64,000 nucleotides of DNA from Bacteroides caccae. GTDB lineage: Bacteria > Bacteroidota > Bacteroidia > Bacteroidales > Bacteroidaceae. A program made the translations under genes and the position numbers. Under the pieces are notes generated by a model, which saw only the letters and a program-made list of their open reading frames with translations, did no database searches and was not told the origin of the DNA. Positions 1 through 8,822 of the stretch are shown here, piece after piece; the stretch's first letter is position 1, and the number at the start of each line of letters is the position of its first letter. The DNA lies in NCBI RefSeq assembly GCF_002222615.2, contig NZ_CP022412.2:2418001-2482000 (forward strand), read 5' to 3'.

Positions 1-1808
1 AATGGAATGCTCTTTAGGTCAATCACTCTGAAGTCTTCATGTTCAGGAGAGAAAAAGGAGATTCCTTTGTTTCCTGAAATGATAAGATCTCCCAAGGTGG
101 AGATTGCTATCTCATAACAGTAGTTACTTGCGATGCCACTGTTATGGCTATTGTAATTCTTGAATTGTTTTTTCTCTTCCTCATATAAAAATAGTCCGTC
201 ACCACGGGTTGTAATGAATATTCTGTGGTCACGATCTTCGATAATTTGTGTGATGATACTGCTTTTCAATCCTTTTTCATTAGGCTTAAATTCTATATAT
301 TGATCTGTATGTTGTAAATCAGTCAAAAAGATTCGGTTATTATATGACAACCATAAACGGTTTTTCGAGTCAATAAAAAAACTACCATTACCGAAGAAAG
401 TATCAATGGGTACTAATCGTGCGATTTTTTTTGAATCAAGATTCATGGAAAAAATTCCATTGGGTGAGGTGAAGATAAGTAGATCTTTATAAATACCTAT
501 ATTGTTGATTTTGTCACCCACTAAACGCTCATATCGTGAATTATTGAAAAGCAGATTTTCGAACCGATTATTCTTAATATCGTAGATACATAGTCCACCT
601 GTATAGGTTCCGATGTAAAGCTTGTCCCGTTCTGGTGAATAAGCTATGGCTTTCAGATTGTTATGAGCTATACTGTTACTCCCGTGGCTAGATTGGAAAT
701 TGCTGAGTTGTTTGGTTGTACGGTTGAAGTAGTTTAGACCACCTCCTTCTGTACAAATCCACACATTGCCAGTCTTGTCTTCTACCATTTTTCCTACAAA
801 TGGATAACTTAGCCCACCGTTTCTTGCCTCATACACGGAGAAAAGATTCATTTCCGGGTTAAAGTAATTTACTCCACCGTAATATGTTCCAATCCAAATC
901 GTACCCTGCCGGTCTTTGTATAGTGGAAACACTGAAGAATGCGAAAGATTTCCTTGGTAAGGCCCTTGCTGGTAGCATGTGAACAGGTCGTTGTTAGGGT
1001 TATATTTGTTTAATCCGTTAAAAGTGCCAATCCAAATATTCCCATAATTGTCCTCGGTAATGCCGCGAACCAAATTGCTTGATAGAGTGTTTGGATTGCC
1101 AGGGTGATGTTCGAACAATGAAATGTGATTTTTCGGGTCAATCTTAAATAAACCGCTCCCACGAGTTGATATCCATACGTTACGTTTAGAGTCTTGATAG
1201 AGTGATTGGATATGGATATTGGTAAGTACTTCTTGCAGCGGTTTAGTCTCTTCATATAGATAAAGTCCTTTGGGGGTTCCTATCCAGCATCGTGCGCTTT
1301 TGTCTACTAAAATAGCATTGGCATAATGACGCGTAGTAGGTAATTTGCATTTGAAGGTTATTGCATGGTTTTCACTGTGATAGGTCAGAATCGAGTCGTT
1401 GCTACTGATCCATATCTCTTGTCCTTTGGTTGTCATCGAACGGACATTCTGTTTGAAAAGTGTACTAAATTGTTGAGTATATACGTTGTATCCGATGAGT
1501 TGATCGTCTGAAATAAAAAATACATTTCCTATTTCATCGGTCGATATGAATTGTGTTTTGTTACCAATTTGAATAGAATCAGCCTCTGTTTCTTTCAGAT
1601 ACTTCAGTACGGTGATTTTTACACCGTCGTAATAACATACGCCTTCTTCTGTACTGAACCACATTCTACCCAATGCGTCTTGACAGATAGATAAAACAGA
1701 AATTTGAGGAAGGCCATCTTGAATTCCTATGCGGGTGAAATAGATAGCGAATAGCTGTTGGAGAGCACAACAGTAAAGCATTAAGAACAGAAGATAAAAG
1801 CGTTTCAT
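1..1808 (-). CDS. Two-component sensor with Reg_prop beta-propeller (5' part only)
   Basis: The frame is open from an ATG at 1808 to the window edge, so about 602 N-terminal residues are visible and the 3' part is missing. A signal peptide (hydrophobic residues 4-20) is followed by many repeats of the form WIGT..GL or WISTRGSGLF with DxxGNIWIG motifs, the Reg_prop blades that form the periplasmic sensor of Bacteroides hybrid two-component systems (HTCS). In that family the propeller is followed by a Y_Y_Y domain, a membrane segment, histidine kinase, receiver and AraC domains; none of these is in view, so a plain propeller kinase is equally possible. HTCS usually sense glycan fragments and switch on a neighbouring polysaccharide utilisation locus, which would lie left of the window. 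Confidence 0.85.
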   Translation of the reverse strand, partial: MKRFYLLFLMLYCCALQQLFAIYFTRIGIQDGLPQISVLSICQDALGRMWFSTEEGVCYYDGVKITVLKYLKETEADSIQIGNKTQFISTDEIGNVFFISDDQLIGYNVYTQQFSTLFKQNVRSMTTKGQEIWISSNDSILTYHSENHAITFKCKLPTTRHYANAILVDKSARCWIGTPKGLYLYEETKPLQEVLTNIHIQSLYQDSKRNVWISTRGSGLFKIDPKNHISLFEHHPGNPNTLSSNLVRGITEDNYGNIWIGTFNGLNKYNPNNDLFTCYQQGPYQGNLSHSSVFPLYKDRQGTIWIGTYYGGVNYFNPEMNLFSVYEARNGGLSYPFVGKMVEDKTGNVWICTEGGGLNYFNRTTKQLSNFQSSHGSNSIAHNNLKAIAYSPERDKLYIGTYTGGLCIYDIKNNRFENLLFNNSRYERLVGDKINNIGIYKDLLIFTSPNGIFSMNLDSKKIARLVPIDTFFGNGSFFIDSKNRLWLSYNNRIFLTDLQHTDQYIEFKPNEKGLKSSIITQIIEDRDHRIFITTRGDGLFLYEEEKKQFKNYNSHNSGIASNYCYEIAISTLGDLIISGNKGISFFSPEHEDFRVIDLKSIP

Positions 1809-2263
1809 GGCATTTTTATCAATTCAAGATTAGTAAAAGTTCTTATATTTCAAGTGAGAATTATTCTCTTAAAGTGTTGATTGATGTTCTAAAGCATAAA
1901 ATATACACAAAGATACTCAATTATTTTAAAACTTCATATTTTTGAAGGAAAAAATGAAATTGAGAAAGAGATAATATTATTCACATCTAAAATGTGCAGA
2001 TAAACTTATTGAAATTCTTGGTACCATTCGGATTGAGAAAGCATGAAGGAATATTTTGTAAAATTCTATAAACTAGCGAAGTGTGATTTGTGAAACTTTT
2101 TCTTATGACGAGATATGTCATAAAGATTATTATAGCAACAGTCATTTCCTAGGGTTCGCCATTACATAAAGGAATTTATGGCATGATGTAGTTTGCTTAC
2201 GTTCTTGGCTCTTATAGCTATTCGCATTTCCCAATATGAAAAGGAATAGTTGTTATTCATTTT
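1809..2263. other. Gene-free stretch upstream of the sensor gene
   Basis: About 455 bases of A+T-rich sequence between the sensor start and the ROK remnant. It must contain the sensor promoter on the minus strand. I found no convincing open frame, RNA gene or repeat in it. Confidence 0.5.
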
Positions 2264-2559
2264 CTAATTCTCAAACATTCTGCTGCGTGCAAGCATACAA
2301 GCACCCACCACACCTGCCTTATCCTTTAGCTTGGAAATTGTGATGGTAGCATCTTTATTGACTAAATTCAGGGAGTATTTTCGTATTACAGTTTTGATAG
2401 GCTGATTATATAATCTCCAGTTGATGACAGTGTGCCTCCAATAATTACCAATTCGGGATTGAATATACTGATCAATCCGGCTATTTGTCTTCCTAGTTTC
2501 TGCCCAATTTCCTCTACTATTTCGATGTATAGTAGATCCTCCCTATTTACTGCTGGACG
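2264..2559 (-). pseudogene. ROK-family protein, C-terminal remnant
   Basis: Two minus-strand frames together give the typical ROK C-terminus: first IEIVEEIGQKLGRQIAGL and FNPELVIIGG (about 2420-2540), then, after a frameshift near 2385-2400, KDATITISKLKDKAGVVGAC and MLARSRMFEN before a stop at 2264-2266. ROK proteins are sugar kinases or NagC/XylR-type repressors. The N-terminal sugar-kinase lobe and any HTH are absent; the remnant ends where the insertion-sequence fragment begins. The loss is best explained by IS insertion and rearrangement. Whether it was a kinase or a repressor cannot be told from this piece. Confidence 0.75.
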
Positions 2560-2760
2560 GAAACAGAGAGTAAAGGGTTTTATGAGCCTGTTGTTGTTCA
2601 AGACTTTCCTCTTCGTGGCAAGAAAGTCTTTTTGAACCTCCGTCGTCGCCGTTGGATTTTGAAAAGCAGCAATGAGTATATTTCCCGCAATTGGCGTATG
2701 GTGGCTGAGGGTACTCGTTTGACGCAAGACTTTGCGTCTTTTTTAAAAGAACTATATTGA
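2560..2760 (+). pseudogene. IS first ORF (transposase N-terminal region), C-terminal half
   Basis: Frame 2560-2760 reads ETESKGFYEPVVVQDFPLRG then KVFLNLRRRRW and ends LTQDFASFLKELY with a TGA at 2758-2760. This matches the conserved second half of the small N-terminal-region protein of ISAon1-type elements of Bacteroidota. There is no start codon: its first half is on the opposite strand near 3750-3920. The stop overlaps the frame of the following transposase, which lies in the +1 frame. Confidence 0.6.
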
Positions 2761-3739
2761 TAATTATCCGATCAGTTGCAAGTTATTGGGTACTTTATAT
2801 GGCGTTGACGGGGATTTGTTGGAACGTCAATACCGCAACCATTTAAGTAATTACCTACACTGGGATCAGCTTGCTCACGCAGAGAACTGGCTCCTGTTTG
2901 AGAAGAACATTGGTGCCTACGTCTGTATTGACGAAGTGGCTCTTTCCCGTGGAGAACTCTATACTGTGTTGATTAATAAAGAGACTCACGGTGGTAAAGG
3001 CAGTATTATTGGTATCATTAAAGGTACGGATGTTTGCACGGTTACCTCTGTCCTGCTTAAACTTTCGCGTCGTCGCCGCTACCAGGTGCGTGAGATAACA
3101 TTGGATATGGCTCCCAATATGGAACAGATTGCCCGGACTTGCTTCCCTGCTGCCAAACGGGTTACGGATCGTTTCCATGTACAGAAATTAGCGTATGAAG
3201 CGGTTCAGGAGATGCGGGTGAAAGCTCGCTGGGAGGCTTTGGACGAAGAGTCCATACAGATAGCTTACGCAAAGGCCTGCGGAAAGATGTATCATGCGCC
3301 CGTTTTCGCCAATGGAGATACAAGAAAACAGTTGCTGGCAAGGAGTATTTATCTGCTTTACAAAAAAGAATCGCTATGGACTCAGTCTCAAAGGATACGG
3401 GCCGAGATTCTATTTAAAGAATATCCCGATATAAAGAAAGGATATTATATGGCCATGCGGTTAGGATCAATCTATCATCAGTGTAAGTTTAAAGATATAG
3501 CTTTGACAAGGCTTGCAAGGTGGTATGATGAAGTAGACAAAGCGGGGTTTCTCACCTTTGGAAGGGTAGCGCGCTCGATACAAACGCACTATCTGAATAT
3601 AATAAACTTCTTTGAAAGAAGGGCTACCAATGCAGCAGCAGAATCATTTAATGCTAAAATCAAAGCGTTCAGGGCACAGTTCAGAGGAGTAAGAGATAAA
3701 GCTTTCTTTTTATATAGACTCGCTAAATTATATGCATAA
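2759..3739 (+). CDS. ISAon1/ISL3-like DDE transposase
   Basis: About 317 residues with the ISL3-type DDE core: YVCIDEVALSRGELYTVL near the N-terminus, ITLDMAPNMEQIARTCFP with VTDRFHVQKL in the middle, and NAAAESFNAKIKAF near the C-terminus carrying the late glutamate. The frame is open from 2747 but has no ATG; the first usual start is TTG at 2786 (ATT at 2756 is also in frame). The preceding ORF ends TAT TGA T, so the product probably needs translational coupling or +1 recoding, as is common for two-ORF insertion sequences. The catalytic part looks intact, but the partner ORF is broken. Confidence 0.75.
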   Translation, partial: DNYPISCKLLGTLYGVDGDLLERQYRNHLSNYLHWDQLAHAENWLLFEKNIGAYVCIDEVALSRGELYTVLINKETHGGKGSIIGIIKGTDVCTVTSVLLKLSRRRRYQVREITLDMAPNMEQIARTCFPAAKRVTDRFHVQKLAYEAVQEMRVKARWEALDEESIQIAYAKACGKMYHAPVFANGDTRKQLLARSIYLLYKKESLWTQSQRIRAEILFKEYPDIKKGYYMAMRLGSIYHQCKFKDIALTRLARWYDEVDKAGFLTFGRVARSIQTHYLNIINFFERRATNAAAESFNAKIKAFRAQFRGVRDKAFFLYRLAKLYA

Positions 3740-3749
3740 AATGAAAATC

Positions 3750-3920
3750 CCTCAGATTCTTACGTTGATCCTCTGTTTCTTGACCAGCATACTTCTCGGG
3801 GAGCTGATTCTTCTCCTCAAGGTAAATGATAACTTCATTCATGCTTTCCTTCACATCAACAAGATCAAAGTAATCCAAAGTTCCTTCAGGAAGAAGAAGG
3901 TGATAACCATTTAACTTCAT
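3750..3920 (-). pseudogene. IS first ORF, N-terminal half, inverted
   Basis: From an ATG at 3920 the minus strand reads MKLNGYHLLLPEGTLDYFDL and VIIYLEEKNQLPEKYAGQ, ending near ETE, which is where the plus-strand half at 2560 begins. A promoter box TATCTTTG lies at 3939-3946 on the same strand, so this is the authentic 5' end of the element. After about 3770 the reading frame runs through the 3' end of the transposase on the opposite strand and is not native. See the mobile-element entry for the rearrangement. Confidence 0.6.
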
Positions 3921-4083
3921 AAGCTATTAATTTGGAGACAAAGATAACAATTTATATATTTAACCCTCAGGGTTATTCATTGATCCCTTTTTAAAACTAT
4001 TCCGAAAAAGTAAACGTACGCTTTTTTATATTTTTTTGCACCAACAGACAAGTAGGTAAGGAATATGTGCCGGACGGCACTAT

Positions 4084-4704
4084 CTAACATTTCAATAAGG
4101 AGTAAACGGCGCGTAAATGTTTGGCAAGACGTTCCGTATCCAGTCCACCGAGAAAAGACATTTCAAAGGACAGCCCCATGTAAACTTGTCGGAACATAAC
4201 TACTGCATCTTCTACATCCACATCTTTTCTCAATTCTCCGGTATTTATCGCGCGCTGTATGGCGGTACGCCAATAAGCATAATCACCGACTATAAGATTA
4301 TGGAGCTTTTCTTTGGCGTTAGGGTCATATTGGAGAAGTTGAAACAGAAAATGAAAATATTGGGCATGATATGAAAACTTTCCTTGTACCACCTTATCAC
4401 TACCTGGGCCTATCAGATTACTCAGCATATCCATTGTTCGTTGTACGCCTTTCACGTATTCATCTATAAATTCGGCAAACGTACCGTTCGTTTCAGTGAA
4501 TTTGTTTCGTGGGTTTTGCGCGCTAAAACAAAACTTATCCACTACGGCAATGAATAATTCCTGTTTGTTCTTGTAGTATTTGAATATTCCGGCTTTCGAC
4601 ATTCCGAGCATCTTTCCAAGTTCTGCAAAACTGGCTTTTTCATAGTTTACGGACATAAACAGCTTGAACGCTGCTATCAGCAATTCATCACGGGTAATTT
4701 TCAT
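4084..4704 (-). CDS. TetR/AcrR-family transcriptional regulator
   Basis: 206 residues starting MKITRDELLIAAFKLFMSV. The N-terminal helix-turn-helix is clear (FAELGKMLGMSKAGIFKYYK, residues about 28-50), followed by a helical ligand-binding domain with no further recognisable family motif. A longer frame starts at 4788, but its first 28 residues do not fit the family, so the ATG at 4704 is preferred. No efflux pump or enzyme sits next to it; the neighbours are an IS fragment and rlmF, so the target is unknown. It may regulate itself: an imperfect inverted repeat around 4797-4813 (AGAGG-TCC-CTCT) lies upstream. Confidence 0.8.
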   Translation of the reverse strand: MKITRDELLIAAFKLFMSVNYEKASFAELGKMLGMSKAGIFKYYKNKQELFIAVVDKFCFSAQNPRNKFTETNGTFAEFIDEYVKGVQRTMDMLSNLIGPGSDKVVQGKFSYHAQYFHFLFQLLQYDPNAKEKLHNLIVGDYAYWRTAIQRAINTGELRKDVDVEDAVVMFRQVYMGLSFEMSFLGGLDTERLAKHLRAVYSLLKC

Positions 4705-4999
4705 TTTGTGATAGTCTTTTATATTTTTCAATCCCGAAAATAGTCTTTTATTCTCATACAAGCTACATAACAAGTCATAGATTAACAAAAATAAATCAGA
4801 GAGGTCCCTCTAAGATGCTTTAATATGGAATAAAAATCCTTTCACTCTTTCACCTCGTATCTGATTATTTATCAGCTTTTATAGCATTGGAAAGACACAG
4901 CAGTTGTTGGAAAAGATTGTGATTCGGTCAGCCGGCCTATATTAAAATGGTTACTGTAAACAATATAACTTATAGTGCGGGAAAAGATATAGGGAAGAA

Positions 5000-5030
5000 T
5001 TTGCAGACAGGAAGATTCTCTGTATCTTTG
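5000..5030 (+). promoter_or_regulatory. rlmF promoter
   Basis: TTTG at 5000-5003, a 19-base spacer and TATCTTTG at 5023-5030 match the Bacteroides sigma consensus. The start codon is only five bases beyond the -7 box, so the 5' leader would be very short or nearly leaderless. Confidence 0.7.
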
Positions 5031-5035
5031 CCGCC

Positions 5036-5953
5036 ATGTCAGAAAGAAGCGAACTACATACAAGAAATAAACACAACGGGCAATACGACTTTTCTCTATT
5101 GACGGAGAATTATCCGCCTTTAAAGAAGTTTGTACAACTCAATCCCTATGGTACGCAAACAATTAACTTCTTCAATCCGCAAGCGGTGAAGGCGTTGAAT
5201 AAAGCGTTGTTGATAAGCTACTACGGCATTCGATATTGGGATATTCCGAAGAACTATTTGTGTCCGCCTATTCCCGGACGAGCGGATTATATTCATTACA
5301 TCGCAGATTTGATTGGTTCGGAAGCTGTAAGCAAAGATGTGAAAGTGGAAAATGGAGAGATACGGAAATCTGCATACAGATGTCTGGATATTGGAGTAGG
5401 TGCAAACTGCATTTATCCGATTATTGGGCATGTAGAATATGGTTGGATGTTTGTAGGTTCAGATATTGACCCCATATCAATAGAAAATGCACGAAAGATA
5501 GTTACTTGTAATCCGGTGCTGGCTCATAAAATAGAGTTACGGCTTCAGAAAGATAGCAGAAAGATTTTTGAAGGCATCATTGCTCCCGATGAATATTTTG
5601 ATGTGACAATTTGTAACCCTCCGTTTCATCGTTCGAAAGAGGAAGCGGAAGAGGGAACGTTGCGCAAATTGAGTAGTTTGAAAGGGGAGATAGTAAAAAA
5701 GGCGAAGCTAAACTTTGGAGGGAATGCGAATGAACTTTGGTGTGAAGGTGGCGAATTGCGTTTCCTGCTGAATATGATTGTCGAAAGCCGGAAATACCGG
5801 AAAAATTGCGGGTGGTTCACTAGTTTGGTTTCCAAAGAGAAGAATCTGGATAAGCTATATGCCAAGTTGAAAGCTGTCGAGGTGTCGGAGTACAAGGTTA
5901 TACGGATGCATCAGGGGACGAAAAGTAGTAGGATATTGGTTTGGAAGTTTTAG
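5036..5953 (+). CDS. rlmF: 23S rRNA (adenine-1618-N6)-methyltransferase
   Basis: 305 residues, close to the length of E. coli RlmF (YbiN). The protein uses S-adenosylmethionine to methylate A1618 of 23S rRNA. Seen: the conserved N-terminal NKHNGQYDF and [14 protein letters not shown], the SAM-binding strand [14 protein letters not shown] (residues about 115-130), [11 protein letters not shown], and the catalytic NPPF motif of N6-adenine methyltransferases in [11 protein letters not shown] (about 190). It is a single-gene unit with its own promoter. It lies between a TetR gene and a kinase pseudogene and shows no sign of damage. Confidence 0.93.
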   Translation: MSERSELHTRNKHNGQYDFSLLTENYPPLKKFVQLNPYGTQTINFFNPQAVKALNKALLISYYGIRYWDIPKNYLCPPIPGRADYIHYIADLIGSEAVSKDVKVENGEIRKSAYRCLDIGVGANCIYPIIGHVEYGWMFVGSDIDPISIENARKIVTCNPVLAHKIELRLQKDSRKIFEGIIAPDEYFDVTICNPPFHRSKEEAEEGTLRKLSSLKGEIVKKAKLNFGGNANELWCEGGELRFLLNMIVESRKYRKNCGWFTSLVSKEKNLDKLYAKLKAVEVSEYKVIRMHQGTKSSRILVWKF

Positions 5954-6040
5954 GTAATGAAAATTAGTTGAATATATTATTAACAAAATGAGTTTGTTTT
6001 ATGGAAATAATGTTTTTTTTGCATGACATACAAATAAAAC

Positions 6041-6420
6041 ATGAAAGCTGTTAACCTGAAATATAAGTATATTTTTGCATCTCTTTGCTTGTTAGTTGCC
6101 TTTTTTAGTGGCTATCACCTAAAACAATTGTACGGCTCAAATCATAGACGAAAAAATATATTTCTCTTGTCTATTCATTCTCTGAAGACGAAATAGGTCA
6201 TGGAAAATTCGAAGAACTGATAAAACAGGAGTTTAGGAAGCAGAGAATAGAACCTATATTTGATCGTTTTTACAAGAGTGATGAGTTTGAACAGGAGAGT
6301 GGCTTAGGACTTCCTATCTGCAAGATCATTGTTGAAAAATTGTCGGGACGTTTGGGAGTAAGTTCGGAAGTCGGGGAAGGTAGTTGCTTTTCGGTTTATC
6401 TGCCTTTGGCGGATGCATAA
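6041..6420 (+). pseudogene. Sensor histidine kinase, internally deleted and frameshifted
   Basis: An ATG at 6041 starts a membrane anchor (YIFASLCLLVAFFSGYHL) followed, after a frameshift in the A-run at 6151-6156, by KKYISLVYSFSEDEIGHGKF and QEFRKQRIEP, the start of a periplasmic sensor domain seen in Bacteroides hybrid kinases. It then jumps directly to IFDRFYKSDEFEQESGLGLP, VEKLSGRLGVSSEVGEGSCF and SVYLPL, the G-boxes at the end of an HATPase domain. The sensor, second membrane segment, phosphoacceptor domain and the front of the ATPase are gone, so the gene cannot signal. The next gene is a TPR-AraC regulator that may once have been its neighbour in a glycan locus. Confidence 0.75.
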
Positions 6421-6502
6421 TGCTAATGTTTCTTATTTTTATTTCTTAAAATAGAATCCACTTTTGTATTTTATGAAATTATCATTTACCTTTGAATTGT
6501 AA

Positions 6503-8296
6503 ATGATTAGACATAATATGAAATATATACATTTAGGGGTATGTATCTGCATATTTTTATTTGTGCATAACCAAATTCTGAGAGCTGACGAAACAGTAAG
6601 TGACGATTCGCTATATACCGCCGGGTATATAAATAGTATCTATATTGCACAGCCTAAACGTGCTTTGCAATTATTGGATGAGGCAGAAAATAGAAAAGCA
6701 ATTCCTTTGCGGATTATCAATGAGTTGCGTAGTTTGTCATATAGCAATATGTATATGAATAAACTGGCGTTTATGTATGCAAGAAAAGCTTATTTGCTTG
6801 ATTCCATATCTCAAAAAGATCCGAAGCATCTGTTGAAAATGACAGTTCATCTAGCGGAATTTTCGGCCATGATGAGCAAGTATAATGAAAGTATGCGTTA
6901 TGCATACAGTGGGATTAAACTGGCACAGGAGTTGGAAGATCGAGAAGCCAAAGCCAGATTATTTTTCTGCATAGGTGAGAATAACTGGAGATTGTCTTTT
7001 AAAGATAAAGCATATGATTATTTTGACCGTACTATTAAATTATTGCGCGGTTCAAATAAAATGCGGGAGATGATGTTGCTTTCTTACTATTATGGAGCAG
7101 AAATGAGCTTTTTAATGAACGATTCACGTGTTAAAGAGGCTTTGGAACTTGCTTTTGAGCGTGAAAAGCTTATAAAGCGGCTGGAGGCATTACCTCAAAT
7201 ACCCGAAGGTTATGTGGACGGACAATATAGTTATTTGTATGCAAAACTTGCCTATATTTATTATGTAGAAAAAAAGAATGCACAGGCGGAACAATATTAT
7301 CAAAAATACTTGTCGAAGAAAGAATCTCATACCCCGGATGGGAAAATGTACTCTGTTCCTTATTTAATGATTTCCAAACAGTATGAGAAAGCTCTTGAGA
7401 AATGTAAGGGTTTCAAGGAATGGATGAGAACTCAACAAGATACTTTGAATGAACAATATCTGACTGTTCTTCAACATGAGGTGAAAGCTTATCTGGGTAT
7501 GCACCACTATAAAGAGGCTGCAGCGACCCGTGGGACTATCTTAGCTATAACAGACAGCATTAATCGTAGAGATAGAAACAATGCGGCATTGGAGTTGAAC
7601 GCGATGTACGGTGCTTCTGAGAAAGAAGAATACATTGCCCAACAAGCTTTCCAATTAAGAATAAAGAATATCTCACTTGCTTTCATGGTCTGTATCGTTC
7701 TGCTGACCTTGTTTATCTTATGGCGTCTGTGGCGTTTCAATAAAACGATTAAATATAAAAACAGAATGTTGGCTAAGTTGATCAATGAGAAACTTGCCGA
7801 TAAGGAAAAAAGGGATCAGCAGTCGGAGGAATATGAGCAATTCGCTATATCATCAGAAATAGAACTGGAAGACAGATTGCTCGAGAAGGAACAAGAAGAA
7901 CAGTGTGAATCTTCGGACGAAGATGACACAGAAGTAGCAAGCGGGGAAAAAGACGAGAATAGACAGATTTTTAAAGAATTGAATCGCATCGTTGTTCAAG
8001 ATCGTTTGTATCTTTCTCCTGAACTGTCGAGAGAAGACTTGGCGCAAATCGTTCATTTGAACAACGCGCGTTTTGCCCGGATGATAAAAGAATGTACCGG
8101 AACTAATTTTAACGGATATATCAACGAGTTGCGTATTGATTATGCTATTCAACTGCTAAAAACACATCCGCACTATACGATACGCGCGATAGCAGATGAA
8201 GCTGGGTTTAATAGTGCTCCGATATTATACAGTCTTTTTAAGAAGAAAACGGGAATGACTCCTTATGAATTTAAAAAAGCGCAAGAGTCGCTTTAA
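6503..8296 (+). CDS. TPR-containing membrane-anchored AraC-family regulator
   Basis: 597 residues. A signal or anchor segment (residues about 8-25) is followed by some 350 residues of helical TPR-like repeats (for example YARKAYLLDSI, YDYFDRTIKLL, YKEAAATRGTI), one membrane helix (SLAFMVCIVLLTLFILWRLW, about 395-415), a charged coiled coil rich in E and K, and a C-terminal AraC helix-turn-helix (SREDLAQIVHLNNARFARMI and YTIRAIADEAGFNSAPILYS). The layout puts the TPR sensor in the periplasm and the DNA-binding domain in the cytoplasm, a one-component design common in Bacteroides. Its ligand and targets are unknown. A second ATG at 6518 is also possible as start. Confidence 0.85.
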   Translation: MIRHNMKYIHLGVCICIFLFVHNQILRADETVSDDSLYTAGYINSIYIAQPKRALQLLDEAENRKAIPLRIINELRSLSYSNMYMNKLAFMYARKAYLLDSISQKDPKHLLKMTVHLAEFSAMMSKYNESMRYAYSGIKLAQELEDREAKARLFFCIGENNWRLSFKDKAYDYFDRTIKLLRGSNKMREMMLLSYYYGAEMSFLMNDSRVKEALELAFEREKLIKRLEALPQIPEGYVDGQYSYLYAKLAYIYYVEKKNAQAEQYYQKYLSKKESHTPDGKMYSVPYLMISKQYEKALEKCKGFKEWMRTQQDTLNEQYLTVLQHEVKAYLGMHHYKEAAATRGTILAITDSINRRDRNNAALELNAMYGASEKEEYIAQQAFQLRIKNISLAFMVCIVLLTLFILWRLWRFNKTIKYKNRMLAKLINEKLADKEKRDQQSEEYEQFAISSEIELEDRLLEKEQEEQCESSDEDDTEVASGEKDENRQIFKELNRIVVQDRLYLSPELSREDLAQIVHLNNARFARMIKECTGTNFNGYINELRIDYAIQLLKTHPHYTIRAIADEAGFNSAPILYSLFKKKTGMTPYEFKKAQESL

Positions 8297-8375
8297 AAAA
8301 CTTTATTGACATCCTTCGGTTAAACAATTTTCGTCTTTCTCGGTTTATTATTATGAGTAACTAAATAAACTAAGA

Positions 8376-8738
8376 ATGATACAGGTTAGGATAAAACGAG
8401 TTTACGAAGATTTTTCAGAAACAGATGGATATCGGGTGCTGGTAGATAAACTATGGCCGCGAGGAATGAAGAAAGAATGGCTGAAATACGATTACTGGGC
8501 GAAAGATATAGCACCTTCCGCTAGTTTGCGCAAATGGTTTCACGAAGATATTCCCGGGCATTGGAACGACTTTGTCATGCAATATCAAAAAGAACTGGCC
8601 GCATCTCCCGCAATGGCTGATTTCCTGATTCTTATCAAACCTCATCCAGTGGTCACACTGCTGTATGCGTCTAAAGAACCTGTCTATAATCATGCCCGGA
8701 TACTTCGGGATTATCTGGAAATGCATCTGAAAGAGTGA
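8376..8738 (+). CDS. DUF488 family protein (YeaO-like)
   Basis: 120 residues covering the whole DUF488 domain: RVLVDKLWPRGMKKEWL near the N-terminus, YWAKDIAPSASLRKWFHED in the middle and VTLLYASKEPVYNHARILRD near the end. The family is widespread and its function is not established; the conserved arginines and aspartates suggest a nucleotide or nucleic-acid ligand, which is inference. It stands alone, 80 bases after the AraC gene and 84 before the menaquinone operon. Confidence 0.85.
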   Translation: MIQVRIKRVYEDFSETDGYRVLVDKLWPRGMKKEWLKYDYWAKDIAPSASLRKWFHEDIPGHWNDFVMQYQKELAASPAMADFLILIKPHPVVTLLYASKEPVYNHARILRDYLEMHLKE

Positions 8739-8766
8739 AATTAAAGTAATTTTTATCTGTTTACTC

Positions 8767-8797
8767 TTTCTGTCGTTCACTCAATTTCCTACCTTTG
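8767..8797 (+). promoter_or_regulatory. Promoter of the menaquinone operon
   Basis: TACCTTTG at 8790-8797 fits the Bacteroides -7 consensus TAnnTTTG; a weak -33 (TTTC at 8767-8770) lies 19 bases upstream. No comparable box was noticed before the later men genes, which are tightly spaced, so one transcript probably carries all six. Confidence 0.6.
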
Positions 8798-8822
8798 TAA
8801 TCTAAATCAAAATCGTGTAATC

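Larger units (their letters stand above)
2560..3965 (+). mobile_element. Rearranged ISAon1/ISL3-like insertion sequence
   Basis: The region holds an almost complete two-ORF insertion sequence in the wrong order. The second half of the first ORF (2560-2760) and the transposase (to 3739) are on the plus strand, while the first half of the first ORF lies beyond the transposase on the minus strand (about 3750-3920). The 9-base string GAAACAGAG occurs at 2560-2568 and, reversed, near 3772-3780, where the two halves would join. Outward of both outer ends a similar string starting CCCTCAG can be read (about 3753 and 3963), possibly terminal repeats. An internal inversion, or two abutting partial copies in opposite orientation, would explain this. 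The element has probably lost mobility. Confidence 0.65.

Noticed and set aside
2386..2727. A 113-residue minus-strand frame taken as one gene
   Set aside because: Only its second half is ROK-like; the first half is the reverse of the IS ORF. It is a chance fusion across a rearrangement border.
2739..2745. T-TTT-TTA heptamer as a -1 ribosomal slip site in the IS
   Set aside because: The transposase lies in the +1 frame, so a -1 slip would not enter it.
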